Shown one piece after another: positions 24,636 through 37,035 of a stretch of 64,000 nt of DNA (position 1 is its first letter; each line of letters begins with the position of its first letter). The notes beneath the pieces were generated by a model, which saw nothing but the letters and a program-made list of their open reading frames with translations, did no database searches and had not been told where the DNA came from. The translations under genes and the position numbers were made by a program. This DNA is from Rhizomys pruinosus (Eukaryota > Chordata > Mammalia > Rodentia > Spalacidae), in assembly GCA_009823505.1 (NCBI GenBank), contig VZQC01010425.1, forward strand, positions 2,686,629 to 2,750,628. The letters are read 5' to 3'.

Positions 24636-25592
24636 GCATTTGGCTTGGCTGTTTCACTCCTGAACTCCCAGCAGCTGTAGATACCTGCTTAAGACCTGTC
24701 AAAATTCCATCACAGTTTGGGGAGGAGCTCATGAGGCCCCACCCCTTCCTGATTAGTTACAGGTAGTGAATGGTTGCTGAGTCATGTCCTCGGCTGGCAG
24801 CCACTGGCCAGTTTTGAGGTAACTCGCTCTCCTCCATGCTGATGCAGACACTGCAGATGAAGGCTGTAGGTTGCAGAGGAAAACATGAAAGTAGGAAGGG
24901 TTCTGTGTGAGTGGAAGGGGAAGAGAAGAAGAAAATGGGGGTGAATATGATCAAAATACTTTACATAGTGGGTGCGTATATATGAAATTGTAAAGAATAA
25001 ATAAAAGTATTTTAAGATAAAAAATTGAGATTAAGAAATAACATTATCTTCCTGGTAAGAAGTTTGATGGCAAGAGGAAGGATGAATAGTTAGAGGAATG
25101 TATTTCAGTACAAACATTGTCTCTGTGATGAGATTCCTAGGCTGGCTGTAATTTCCAAAGGAGATCTATGCCAGCTTTTTCGAGCCACCATAGGCAACCA
25201 GGAACAAGCTGCAGGAGAAACATAAGCCTCTCCTCTCCCCGGAGCCTCACAGCAGATATAGTTTAATCTCCATTTGAGGAGGGCCCAAATATAGCTTCCT
25301 TTTAGAAATGTATTTTAGTGATCAAATGTGCTTGAGACTCAACGCTTGCAAGTTGATACTGTGGTTTTACTTGTTGTTTTGAACAAACTCACTTTAAATT
25401 AAACCTTCAGACAATACAACACCAGAAGTTACCAAGCAAAGCTGCCTACTCAGGCAATGCCCCTGAGTCTTCTTAATGGACTAATTAGTCTAAATGTCCC
25501 TGGGCCCATATGTCATGGGGTGAGACTGACTCACTGAGAGTGGTTCTGCATGGCTGGCTGTTATCTGCTGTTTTGTTTTCTTCCTACCACAG
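24636..25592. other. Intron upstream of exon b, unique sequence
   Basis: No repeat or additional exon is recognised; ends in the exon b acceptor tract. Confidence 0.5.
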
Positions 25593-25745
25593 CTTTGTGT
25601 CAACATGACCAACGAGAAGATGCATCACTATATCAATGAAGTGCTTTTCCTACAAGAGCAAACAGAGTGCGGAGAAGAAGGAATTGCCTTGGAAACAGCC
25701 TATTCTCCTGGCAATCTGGCTGGAGTTTTAGATTTCTTCTTCCAG
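25593..25745 (+). CDS. Myo16: Myo16 exon b: relay helix and following segment
   Basis: Fifty-one codons starting [19 protein letters not shown] and ending GVLDFFFQ. They continue the relay helix directly from NEFEQ in exon a; conventional myosins have LCINYTNEKLQQFFN here. The acceptor is ttcctaccacag at 25592 and the donor CAG|GTATTC at 25746. Both boundaries are phase 0, so skipping this exon would keep the frame. The middle ([18 protein letters not shown]) is the divergent stretch where other myosins carry the EGI-W motif before the lower 50 kDa helices. The flanking intron sequence 24636-25592 is free of recognisable repeats. Confidence 0.9.
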
Positions 25746-26290
25746 GTATTCACATAATATAATTAGATATTTAATAGGATGCATGCATTTAGATGCACCA
25801 GAGAAGAATCAATTCCTTTCTTAAGGCCTTGCTTTTGAGATATGTTATATGTGAGATTCTCTAATACAATGATAATCTTCCAAAAATCCTTGGAGGAACA
25901 CAAGTTATCCTTTCCTGAAAGGGGGGATTTGAAAGCTCCCCAGTTCATTGAAAGGACAGGAACTATCAGAGCATATTGTTATAAAAATGTTCAACATCTT
26001 TTTCATCAAAACTATAAATCTCTTTTTGGAATTTCCTAGTGGCCAATGTACAAACTGATTTTATAAGATAATATATGAGAAGAATTATCTAATGAAACAT
26101 ACTCAGTCTTTTCCATGGACCTTCAACATTTCTAAATTTTCAATTTGGAAGAAAATAGCATGAAAACTTCATATGCATATACAGTCTTTGGTTACAATTA
26201 AGCACCTTAGGGAATCAGCAGATATTTATACTTATATTTATTATGTCTTTATACAGAACACAAATCTTAACTCAGTGTCCTATTGTATAA
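25746..26290. other. Intron between exons b and c, unique part
   Basis: AT-rich and without recognised repeats. Confidence 0.5.
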
Positions 26291-26505
26291 ATAAAAACTT
26301 ATCATGATGGACAGAGAGATGGTTCCCTGGGTAAAGGAGCTTGCCACTGAGGCTGACAGCTGAAGCTTGATTTCTGGAACCCATGTGGTTGAAAGAGAAA
26401 ACCAGTTCCTGCAAACTGTCCTCTGATCCCCAAATGCATGTCATGGAAAGCATATATGTCGTGGAACGCACATATGTATGCACATAAATAAATAATAATA
26501 AATGT
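26291..26505 (+). repeat. Old B3-like SINE
   Basis: The pattern agagagatggttccctgggt, tggaacccatgtggttgaaa, cctgcaaactgtcctctgat and cacataaataaataa follows the order of a B3-type SINE with heavy divergence. Confidence 0.6.
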
Positions 26506-26926
26506 AAGAAAATTTTTCTAATCTATCACATCAACAAGCAACCTGTTTGCTAACATGAGATGTTGTATGGATTCACTATAGTCTCTCTAAGCACTCCAGC
26601 AGTGTGTCAAACAAGTACCATTAAGCTATTTGGACAGCATCCTCTCTCATTTTCTTCTTTCTATGTCTATAAAGGTAGTTTTTCTATTGTTTACCAAATG
26701 TGCTTTCCTAATACTGTAGCCTGCTCTTATTCCCCTATAAAGCTGTGAAGATGGGAGTGATGTCTGAGATATCCTGGTGTGGGGTGGAGGAGGCTGGAAA
26801 ACAACAGTTAGGAAAAATAGAAGTGTATTAATAAATACTCAGGATCTATATGACTATTTATAAAGTGAACGTGCTTGAAGGGCACCAATCGGAATAGCAA
26901 AAGCAACCTCTGCTCTTCATTTTCAG

Positions 26927-27127
26927 AAGCCCTCGGGGTTCCTTTCCCTATTGGATGAACAGAGTCAAGCAATTTGGGCAGTGGAACCAAACCTTCCCAA
27001 AAAGCTGCAGAGCCTCCTGGAATCATCAAACACAAATGCTGTGTATTCCCCAATGAAGGACGGCAACGGGAACGTCGCCCTTAAAGGTCAAGGCCCAGCC
27101 TTCACGGTCATGCACTATGCAGGAAGG
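26927..27127 (+). CDS. Myo16: Myo16 exon c: lower 50 kDa segment
   Basis: Sixty-seven codons starting [17 protein letters not shown] and ending [20 protein letters not shown] matches the KP-GI-S-L-EE helix of myosins, and HYAGR is the conserved H-YAG-V strand. Between them, [20 protein letters not shown] is the segment that, as I recall it, is specific to class XVI and supports the identification. The acceptor is ttcattttcag at 26926 and the donor AGG|GTGAGT at 27128. Both boundaries are phase 0. It lies only 1.2 kb after exon b, while the intron after it is 27 kb. Confidence 0.9.
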
Positions 27128-27855
27128 GTGAGTCAAAAGGACAAAGGGAGGAGCCATGTGTGCTGATGCCCCAGCAGCCCTGTGAGCCAGCTGTAGACAG
27201 CGGTGTTCCAGGATATGGTATTTGACAAATGAAAGCTGGATTAACAACCTGTACTAATTAACTTTTGTAAGCTCTTTGCTTTTGGTCTGGAGCTGAATTA
27301 ACATCAGAAGATGCGCTCCATACAGCACAACCATCTCATTGTGTCTAGACTCATTTAATGTGGGCAAAAGAGCTGTGGGCTTAGCACAAAGAGCTTTGCT
27401 CTGTGCTTTGGGATATCTTTCTTAATACAATCTATGGGCCTCTGAATGTACTTGACCTGAGCGCAGGTTTAGTATTAAAGTACCTTTCTTATAGCAAACC
27501 CTAAGCCCTCCCCCATCTCTCTAGCTGGGTCTGAAAAACTCATTTCCTCCATCAGAGGCTCCCCCTCACCTACACAACAGCCTTAAGCTCCTCTGCCATC
27601 TAAGGTCAGGATGCTCCAAGCTGATGCAACTTTGTCCCAGGGCTTTGGCCATGCTTCTCATTAGGCTGTGTTCACATCCTTTATTTTCCCCATCCCATTC
27701 ACACTTCAATTAACTCCTTAGCATTCAGACTTGAAAGAGCCTTCCTGCCTCCTTAACAAGAGCACATTTATCCATCTCAATAATCGAATCCTTCTCTATT
27801 TAGCTTCTATCCAACCCCTGTCTGTAGCTAATGTCTTTCACTGGATCTATAACAC
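27128..27855. other. Intron after exon c, unique part
   Basis: No exon or clear repeat. Confidence 0.5.
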
Positions 27856-27942
27856 CCCCATACACACCTACACACACACCTACACATACACACACACACA
27901 CACACACACCTACACACACACACACAGCCCTACACAGACCTT
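27856..27942. repeat. CA-rich microsatellite
   Basis: acac repeats interrupted by cctacac blocks. Confidence 0.92.
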
Positions 27943-28484
27943 AGGAACTACGACTTATTAGAAATTCAGGTACTCAAGGGAAAATCCCCAGGTCACCAAT
28001 GTATCTCAGTTCATCTCTACCCTTGTTTACTGAGACTCTGCTAGCCACCAAAGGAGGATCAAAGACCAGCCAGGAATATGACCACACCTCATTCCCAAAT
28101 AACAGAAAGGCAAGTGCTAAGTATTAATATGCTGGTGTTGTTAGCATGATACCATATAATATTTATCTATTTCCATAGATAAAAAATAATTATTTAGCTC
28201 AAAAGAGTATAGAAATGATCTCCAGAGAAGCTCACTAGCTATGAATGAGAGGGTATTCCAAGGAAGACATGGAACTGGCTCAGGAGTCAGTTGGATGGAT
28301 AGAATCCACTATAGCTGTCTAAACAGAAAATAATTCAGTACAGGCAAAGAACATTGAGAGACCCTTAGTTGAAATTTTAGGAGTGCCCCAAAGCCATACC
28401 ATGAAGCCAAACCACCTAGATATGTATGGATTAGCTGTTGATTGGGAAGACACTGTCCAAACTGAGATGCTGTTGCTACAGCTT

Positions 28485-28718
28485 CTGATGGTACTGCATC
28501 CACTGATGGTACTGCATCCACTGATGGTACTGCATCCACTGATGGTACCACATCCACTGATGGTACCGCATCCACTGATGGTACTGCATCCACTGATGGT
28601 ACCGCATCCACTGATGGTACCGCATCCACTGATGGTACCGCATCCACTGATGGTACCGCATCCACTGATGGTACCGCATCCACTGATGGTACCGCATCCA
28701 CTGATGGTACTGCATCCA
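28485..28718. repeat. 18-bp minisatellite, 13 units
   Basis: Exactly 13 tandem copies of ctgatggtactgcatcca or its variants (…taccgcat…, …taccacat…). The unit is a multiple of three, so reading frames stay open across it (VDAVPS repeats on the minus strand, LMVPHP on the plus). No splice, start or homology evidence supports coding. Confidence 0.97.
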
Positions 28719-28792
28719 CTGGCTTAACAGTGGCAAGCCACACCCTGGAACTCAGCATCAAAGAAGCAAGTGTCTAGATCCAGGGCTCACCA

Positions 28793-28856
28793 CTATTGAG
28801 AAAAGATGAACATCTACGTGACAGCTATTGAGAAAAGATGAACATCTACGTGACAG
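28793..28856. repeat. Perfect 32-bp tandem duplication
   Basis: The 32-bp unit starting ctattgagaaaagatgaaca occurs at 28793-28824 and again, identical, at 28825-28856. Confidence 0.97.
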
Positions 28857-30253
28857 TCTTCCCTTGTAAAATTTCATAAACCACAGAGTTGTGGCTTCTG
28901 CCTCCCAAGCCAGGGAGATACTGGAAGCTAGAAGTTAGTTCCCAGAAGCAAGGGGGTTTGGAAAGAGATTTTTGTCCTTCAACCTCTGCAGTGAGGGAAG
29001 CAAAAAGGGATAGTGAGCAGGTCCACTGTCCCATGGTATCTACCTACACTGTATTTGGGAAAGAGTATTAGTTCAATTAAGTGAAGAAGGAATAGTAAAA
29101 GAAACATCTACTAGGGTTGGGTTTGGCCAACATAGGGATAAATACTCACATCCTATTGAAGATTTCATCTTCTTCGCTCCTGAAATATTTTGAGATAGGA
29201 ACAGAAGATGAAACAGTAAGAACAACTGAGCGGGTGATATTGGATGGATGGGGAGAAGGCAAAGAAGGCTTCTGGATGCTTGGTCAGAACTCATGCTACC
29301 TCGGCTATAACAGGGGACCAAGAGCTGGCATTCATGGGAAGAGGACAGGAAGAAAGTGACAGGAAGGATGTGTAAAGATCACAGAAGGACCTTCAGAGTC
29401 CTCGCATGGCTAGAATAAGAGAAACTACATTGTGTCTGCTGAGTTGAGACCGACCTGGAAAGGAGACGCTTTCAGGCGCTCTGAACACGTAAGGGATAAT
29501 AGAAATTCTAATTAGATGATGAAAGTGCTTGCTGCTGGATTGAAAGAGGTTGGCTGTTTCTAGAAACATGCTTATATGTTTGGGAATGTGCACTGTGACT
29601 GAGGATCCTACTAGAGAAGGAAATAGAGAACAATATGGAAAAGAGAGCAATCCCAGAACCCCCAAAGGAGACTCGCAAACACCTCAGGATGAAGGTGCAG
29701 TTAGGCAACATGTCTGCTGTGAGAAGCTACCATTGGCTGGACTCATTAGGTGGTTGGAGGGGCCTGTGGAAATAAGTGGACAGAAGATGTATCTCCATCC
29801 ATGAGTAATAAGCACAGACAAGTTTTAATGTTGTGTCAGGGGTTTTAATCTCTATCTTGTCGTTAAACATTTACTGAATTTATAGAAAACATGTAAGAAT
29901 CTACAATCAGAAATAATGACTTCCTATAATTTAGAAAATGCTTTTCTGAAAAGTTTCACAGGTGCTCTGATAAGTAGACATGCAGGAAATGCCAACTGCA
30001 TTAAAATGAACAAAAATGTGGTTTGGAATCGTAGCTTTTGGTTGTTTTGAATTCAGTTGTTACTTTTTCTGAGCACTTAATAGCATTTCAGTTTTAATTT
30101 TGATTTTAAGATTTTGAGGGGGAAAGAATAGTTTGAATTAATAGGAAATTATTCACTGAGTACTGATAGAAATGAAGGGACCCAGGGACATTCAAAAGAA
30201 TAGTAGATGCTGAGCCAAAAACCCTATGGAATCATGAATTTTCTTTTTAAAAG
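28857..30253. other. Intronic, no recognised feature
   Basis: Unique sequence. Confidence 0.45.
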
Positions 30254-30287
30254 CATTATTATTATTATTATTATCATTATTATTATT
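30254..30287. repeat. (ATT)n microsatellite
   Basis: attatt run with one atc interruption. Confidence 0.93.
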
Positions 30288-31282
30288 GGTTCATGCCTTT
30301 AATCTTAGCGTCTTTTTTAAAGAGAGTTTTCCATAATTGGTGTTGATTTTGTGGTTTTACAGAAATCTTTCATTTCAGTGTGATATACTAATGATTCTTA
30401 GCCAAAGGACTCCCCAAGGATTTGTCCACATGGTGCACTGTAGATTATATCTGATTTATGGCAATATGTCAACCCATATGCCATTGGAATACTCAAACAG
30501 CCATATGCACTTAAATATTGAACTGTTCCATTAGAAAGAAAACAGTAGTAGGGTATTTTGCATTTTGTCAATCAAGAGATGTAGAAAAAGTTTGCTGATT
30601 TAAAAACAGCATGGAATGTCTATGCTATAAAGCCTTTGACACGGGAACTGACCCCCAGAGTGACTCAGCCACCCTGCGTACACTTGAATCTCTTCGTAGC
30701 ATCTTCTTATCCAGAAACATGGAATAGAATATCTCCCATAACTGCATGCCCCTACCTGAGTGGTGGTGGGGGGGCTTATCTGGTCATTTTAATGAGAATA
30801 CATTATATTCCATGGGAAGGGCAGCTCTTACTATTATGGGGGGCTTACACCTTACATTGATACTGACTGAGAAGTCTCGTCCTACTTTCAAAGCTGGTTT
30901 GAAGCGGAAGCTCAGAGGTCCTTTTAGGAATGTTTAAGCACCATTATCTGAATTATAGCTGAAGATCTTCCCTAAACACATCTGAATATTTCATTACTCC
31001 TAGGAGCACAGTGCAGCTCCACTCTCCATTACAGAAATATTTTAAAGTAAATGGGAAGAGCCTGTGTATGAAATATTAACGAGGTCTCATTAATGAGCAT
31101 ACATTTGAATTAAAGAAAGCTTTAGGGGTTTGGGGCTTTGTCATTTGGATTATTTGTTTTAGCCAATTTGAACTCATATATGGGATTACCTGTTTTAGGG
31201 GTTGTTGCTCTTAGCCCACTGATTTAAATGACAGATAAGCATTAAATCCATAAGTGTTTCTGGTTTTATCAGCTATTAAAAT
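30288..31282. other. Intronic unique sequence; candidate conserved part 30930-31210
   Basis: Repeat-free. 30930-31210 has several ATTAA/TTAAT motifs (tattaacgaggtctcattaa near 31074). No gene is seen. Confidence 0.4.
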
Positions 31283-31293
31283 TAAGAATCTTG

Positions 31294-31536
31294 GGCTGGA
31301 GAGATGGCCTAGCGGTTAAGAGCGCCGACCACTCTTGCAGAGGACCCGGGTTTGATTTCCAGCACCCACATTGCAGCTGAGAACCATCTTTAACTCCAGT
31401 TCCAGGGGAATTCCGACACCCTCTTCTGACCGCCGAGGCATTGCACGACACGGGTGCACAAACCTACATGCAGACAGTACATTCATACACACATACAAAA
31501 ATAAATTTAAAAAAAATTTAAAAAATATTAAAAAAA
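31294..31536 (+). repeat. B2/B3-type SINE with target-site duplication
   Basis: Full-length, starting ggctggagagatggcctagc; the 11-bp repeat taagaatcttg flanks it at 31283-31293 and 31537-31547. Confidence 0.93.
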
Positions 31537-31547
31537 TAAGAATCTTG

Positions 31548-32234
31548 AAGGAAAGAGGAATTACAGCTTGACAAAAGATATTGGCTCTTAGGAGAGTTGA
31601 AATTCCATTAAGGTGATTCTAAACTAACTCTAGTAGGAAATAGTAGTTTAAAGATCCTAAATTTTGATATGAGAAAAGTGAATGGATTATGAAGTTGTAA
31701 AAATGATCTGAGATTTTAAAAAAATTGAATTACTGAAACTTTAAGTAAAAACCATAGTTATGAAATATATGGTCCATGCCTTTATGAAGGGCCCTCATTC
31801 ATGTAAGCTGTGGATGTAAATGTGGCCTGTTTAGAACAGAAGTCTCACTATGAATCATTAGGGGTAGAAGATGAGGAGATCTGGGGTTCTGTAGAAGGAC
31901 TAAATCTAATGGGACTATGCAGAGGGGTTTGGGGAGAGAAATGGAGGCGGCCATGTGGCCGCAAGAGGCCAAGATTAGTGATACAGACAATGAGCCAGTA
32001 AGACTGGAGCCAACCAGATAGGAGAGGATAGAAGGATCAGCTCAAAAGCTCCCAGAAGGGCTTGCTGTAAGTCAGAGCTCCACACAGGCTCTGTCATCAG
32101 AACTATGACACAGTTTGTGGATGCTGAGGAAGTCAATAAAGATATTTGCTGTTTCACGTGGCTTTATGCATGAACTTTTGTGGATGAAAAGTCAGTCCTG
32201 TTGGCATGTAACTTGTAGAGTTTCTTCACAATCT
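31548..32234. other. Intronic, no recognised feature
   Basis: Unique sequence. Confidence 0.45.
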
Positions 32235-32242
32235 CTGATTCC

Positions 32243-32244
<2 letters not shown>

Positions 32245-32279
<35 letters not shown>

Positions 32280-32442
32280 ATTTTATTTATTTCGGTATGT
32301 GCATGAATGTACTGTCTGCATTCAGGTCTGTGCACCCGTGTCGTGCAATGCCGCAGAGCTCAGAAGGGGGTCTCGGATTCCCCTGGAACTGGAGTTCTCC
32401 TGAAATTGGAGTTTCAGATGGTTCTCAGCCGCCATGTGGGTG
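32245..32442 (-). repeat. B2/B3-type SINE, 5' truncated, with (TTTA)n tail
   Basis: The plus strand begins with ttta repeats (the A-rich tail), then tgaatgtactgtctgcattc and cccctggaactggagttctc, and stops at gccatgtgggtg, so the tRNA-like head is absent. The 10-bp repeat ctgattcctt flanks it (32235-32244 and 32443-32452), showing the truncation happened at insertion. Confidence 0.9.
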
Positions 32443-32734
32443 CTGATTCCTTTTTAAGTGACCTCTGCACTTCTCTTTCTGTCTTGTGAGTTTTTGTCAC
32501 CTGGAAGTCCCATGTGCCCTTTCCTTCTACATCTTGATCATCTGTCAGGTTCCTGACCTAATCTATATTTTTTCCAGATCTCCATGCCCTGGTCAATAAT
32601 AATGCCTGATACTTGTGTGGAACTTTACAGTTTCAAAAGGACTTTCCAAGCCTTCTGATCACATCTTTGAGTATAAATATTACTGAGTCAGTTTTCTCTA
32701 AGTAGGCTTTGGTGAAGGTCAGTGAGTTACCAAA

Positions 32735-33150
32735 GATTTTACAGTTATGGATGAGATTCCTAGGGCTGCCACAACAGAAGATGACAAACTAGGTGGCTTT
32801 ACCATAGAAATGTGTCTTTCACAGTGGAGGAGGATGAAAGTTCAAACTGTAGCATTTTCAGGCCTGGTTCCTTCTAGCCTACTCTGTTAATAGCCAGTCC
32901 TAGTCTTAGGAAGGCATCAGCTACAGCTCCGCCCCTCTGTGTGTCCCTGTGTGTCCTCTCTTCCTGTAAGGATGTAGGGCCCATTCTAATATAATATGGT
33001 ATCCTCTTAGTTTAATAATTACACATGCAAAAATCTTCTTGCCAGGAAAGATAACACTGAAGTTCTGGATGAAGGTGAATTTGGGAAACACTATCCAACA
33101 TGTGAGTTGCTTTGGAGTAACAGGACTCTCATTCCACAAGACCCCATGTT
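32735..33150 (-). repeat. MaLR LTR fragment, MLT1-like
   Basis: The plus strand has tcctagggctgccacaacag, ctaggtggctttaccataga, cctctcttcctgtaaggatg and gggcccattctaatataata, in the order of an antisense MLT1 LTR. Confidence 0.65.
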
Positions 33151-35178
33151 TTTAACTCTCCTCCACCTACTGGGTCTACATAATTAAGGTTTTATTGTTT
33201 TTATTTTATAGAATTCATAGGTATCATACAATCGTGGCATAAGGACCACCCAAACCGAGTTTATGTTTTACTCCATAGTTGTGAGACTTTGAAGGTCAGG
33301 ACCTATGAAATTTATTTATTATCTAATCTCATTGCCTCCTCTAAAGGTGAAGGGGTAGGCTAGCAGTACCCAGCTTCAAATATGTCTGCCATAACCCCCA
33401 CTAATAACAGTTGAACGTCTGCAGTGTAGACAGGCCACAGCATTAATCAGAATTTTCACCTAACCTATCAGAAAAATAAAAACAAACATTTAAGGCATTA
33501 TTTCATCAGTTTACTATATTTTCAAATAAGAATATTGGTAGTGCAGTGGACTTACTCAAATTACGTGGTAAAGTATACTTGTTTGGTTTGCCAAAATTAT
33601 TGGTCCTTGTGTCTTATAAATGTGCTTACATTATGAAAAGCCATGTTTCGTTACTCATGGTAGAATATTTTGCTTTTGTGTATCACAAGTTGATCAGTAT
33701 TGGTCATTTTTACCCACTCAAGTTACATTACAATATCCCACTGCTTTCCCGTGGTACTTCATAGATGTCTCTGAAAGATAAGTGGAGAAAATTCAGCTAT
33801 TTCTCCATCTGTAGAAGACATAAAACTGTTCCAGAAGAGAAATCATGCAGATGAATTCTCAGTTTGTGCTAATGCGACATTCCCTTTTCCATTGACAGAC
33901 TGGTTATGCTATGGCGAGTAGCTCTACCTTGATTTAAAAAAAAAAAAAGTAAAACAATTAGCTTCTTTACCATTTAGTTTTATGACTAATATTTTAAGTA
34001 AGCATACAGGTATGGAGGCCTTCATTGCACATTTAAAAAAAATCCCTTCAATATTATTTCCCTTAACAAAATTGAAACCTTCTCCACAATTTGTGCACAT
34101 ATTCTGCATTGTAATTTTATGATGGAATAAAAGTTTATAGTCTGGTGATACGGTGCACTCAACGTTGTGCTCCCTCAGGTAGATTTTGAACGTATGCATC
34201 AGAATTCTTCCCCATCCTCCCACATCCCTACAGAGGCAGTTGTAATCCCAGACACGTAGGTCTGGATCACTATGGTTCATTACTGTGATTTCCACAGGCC
34301 TTTACAGGAATCCTGCTACTAACATCCCACTATTAGAAATGGAGTGCTGAGGTGCTGATTTAGGGGCTATCCATCAAATATCTGGATTTTTTTTTCCTTC
34401 TCCTCAAAATGGATATGCCCCATCACCAAATAAACAGAGTCTGGAAATTACCTTTTGTTTACAATTATGCTGCTACCTGGATCTCTGAGAAGGAAAAAAA
34501 TCTTCACCACACTGATAATTCTCATATATTCTAGGGGGCATGCTGATGAAAGGCAACGTCTGTGCCCATGACCTATTGATACAGGCAGTGTGCAGGGAAA
34601 ACTCCAGTCTGCTCAGCTTCCCAGTTCCACCTGTTTCAGGAACACCCTTTATAGCTTGTCCCTGGCCTTTGTCTCTGGAGATTTGTGGGAGACACAGTGT
34701 ACCCAGGAAGACTCTGAAGTGAACCTGTAAATCAAAAGACAAAGGAGACAGAGCAATCAATGGCAGCTTCCGTTTATTTCTCTGCCTCTTTTCTCCAGGC
34801 AGAATCCCCAGACACAGCAATCAAATCTGTCTGGTCTAAGCCAAACTGATGCTATTAAAGGTTATTTGATGAAGTTATTTTGACCCACACAGAAAGAGCT
34901 TAATTTACAATCTGTATTTGTTCACCTTTTGGTCAGATGTTTTTAAAAATAAAAATTAGCCTCAGCAGGCCCTTTTCTATTCCTACATCAATTTCTCCTT
35001 TGAAGGTTGTCTTGAGAGACGTGTTATCTTGGGAGGTGCTATTAACACTCGCTCTATGAGGCTGCTGGGGAAAGAAAAGAAAGGGATATGAGTTCTGTTC
35101 CTCTACAAGTTCAACATCTCTTGCCTTTATGACCAGGCAGAAACTCATTCATATGAAGCTTTGCATTTCCTAAAATAT
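33151..35178. other. Intronic, no recognised feature
   Basis: About 2 kb without exon or clear repeat; AT-rich near 33480-33760. Confidence 0.45.
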
Positions 35179-35188
35179 TGACATTTTC

Positions 35189-35349
35189 TTTTTTTTTTTT
35201 TTTTTTGGTCTTTTCGAGACAGGGTCTCCTTGTAGCCCCAGCTGTCCCAGAACTCACTATGTAGACCAGGCTGGCCTTGAACTCACAAAGATCCTCCTGC
35301 CTCTGCCTCCCGAGTACTAGGATTAAAGGCGTGCGCCACCATGCCCGAC
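35189..35349 (-). repeat. B1 SINE with target-site duplication
   Basis: Poly-T, then ggtcttttcgagacagggtc and ccaggctggccttgaactca to accatgcccgac. The 10-bp repeat tgacattttc flanks it (35179-35188 and 35350-35359). Confidence 0.95.
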
Positions 35350-35564
35350 TGACATTTTCATATTAATTTTTTTCCTTAAGAGGAAAAAGATGAACTATAT
35401 TCATAAATTTCAGCGGTGTCAAATGTAACACCCACAGTTCTTGATGTCCAGAGGTCTTTTCACATTGCTCCATATCCCAATATCCTTCTTCTTTAATCAA
35501 AATCAAAAGGAAATATTTTAAAATATCAGATAGAATTATTTTTCTTGAAAAAATAATAGAGTCT

Positions 35565-35925
35565 CTTCTATTAGTTACTGTTCTGGTTCCTGTGACCAAT
35601 TGCCTTTAAGAAACAACTTTATGGAAGAAGGGTTTATTGGGGCTCTAGGTTTGAGGGTACCATTGTTGATGGTTGGAAATGGAGGTAGAATGAGGCTCAC
35701 CTTTCCGTCATGGTGGGAGCTGGCTCAGCCCAAATGGATCAAGAAATAGAGAGCAGGAAACGGGACCTTCAAGCCCCCCCCATTTCCTCCAGTTGGCCCC
35801 ATCTTCCAAAGATTCCACCATCCCCCAACCTACATGAACAGCTGGGAACCAAGTATTTTTCTGCATGCGACTATTGGGGTGGAGTGGTTCACAACCAAAC
35901 CACAAGTTCTGCTTATCATTTTGGT
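35565..35925. repeat. Ancient rodent repeat, family uncertain
   Basis: ggtttattggggctctaggt, cccatcttccaaagattcca and ggttcacaaccaaaccacaa recall a widespread old rodent repeat with a gggtttatt start and an ending near aaccaaaccaca. Class not determined. Confidence 0.4.
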
Positions 35926-36611
35926 GATACGCAGAGTGGAAAGCTGAAACAAGGCATGAAAAATAACCAGACATATTTGCATTTCCTGAAAATGATCATT
36001 TATTTATTTTGCTACACCAATCTTCACGTATTTTCTGATGTGATATATTAAATTCACAAGTGTATCTCTGAAGTTTAGCATTTTTATCATCTGTTAATCC
36101 TAAACATGTCTTTTCTGGGGTTACTTTGCATCTTGTAAATAACATGATGCAGGAAGAGACTGGAGATGTGAGGGATGTGTGAACTTCCATCTGTTCCGTG
36201 AATATTGATGATCTGATAGGCGGGGAGCTGCCGGGCACTCATGGTTCAGTGACACAGGGAAGGTGATTACCAGATGTGGGATCCAGCTGCCCCTCCTCAG
36301 GGTTCGCACCTGCACAGGGCTCACTACCACCTTCCAAATATTCCCTCTTAACTCCAAAAGGAAAATCATTTAAAAATAATTCCATGTTTATCCTACTCTC
36401 ATTTGTGGCAAAAGTAGAAGCCTCGGTGCAAGTTAAATGTGCATCATCCAAAATGCTGGGAAGCATGTTTTTCAGATTTTTCCAGATTTTGGAATATTTG
36501 CACAAAATATATTAGTTAAACATCCATAAGGTGACAATTCAAAATCTAAACTACAAAATCTAAACAAGCTCCAAAAGGCTTTGAGAGTCATGGTGGTACT
36601 AAAATGGTTCT
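35926..36611. other. Intronic, no recognised feature
   Basis: Unique sequence. Confidence 0.45.
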
Positions 36612-37035
36612 TGGATTGTGTATGTGTATATGCATGTGTGTATGCATTTTCATGTGTGTGAGTGTGTTTGTGCATATATGTATGCATGTATGTATACATA
36701 TGTGTACATGCATGCTTGTATACATGTGTGTTTGCATATGTATGCATGTGAGTGCATACATATGTATGTGTATATGTGTGTGAATGCATGTGGGTTACTA
36801 CATGTGTATATATGTGTGTATGTATATGTTTGTGCATATATGTATGTGTATGTATGTGTGTATGCATGTGTGTGGGTGAGTACATGTGTATATATATTAT
36901 ATGTGCATGTTTGTGCATGCGTGTGAGTGTGCATGCATGTTTGTGGGTGTGCATGTATGTGTGATTGGGTGTGCACATTCGTGTGTGTGTGTGCATGTGT
37001 CCACATATATGTGTGTATGTGTGTGTGCCCATGTG
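36612..37035. repeat. Long TG/TATG-rich microsatellite tract
   Basis: About 420 bp of degenerate tgtg/tatg/catg repeats. All open frames across it on both strands are low complexity. Confidence 0.95.

Noticed and set aside
28309..28761. 150-codon minus-strand frame with VDAVPS repeats
   Set aside because: It arises from the 18-bp minisatellite and has no coding support.
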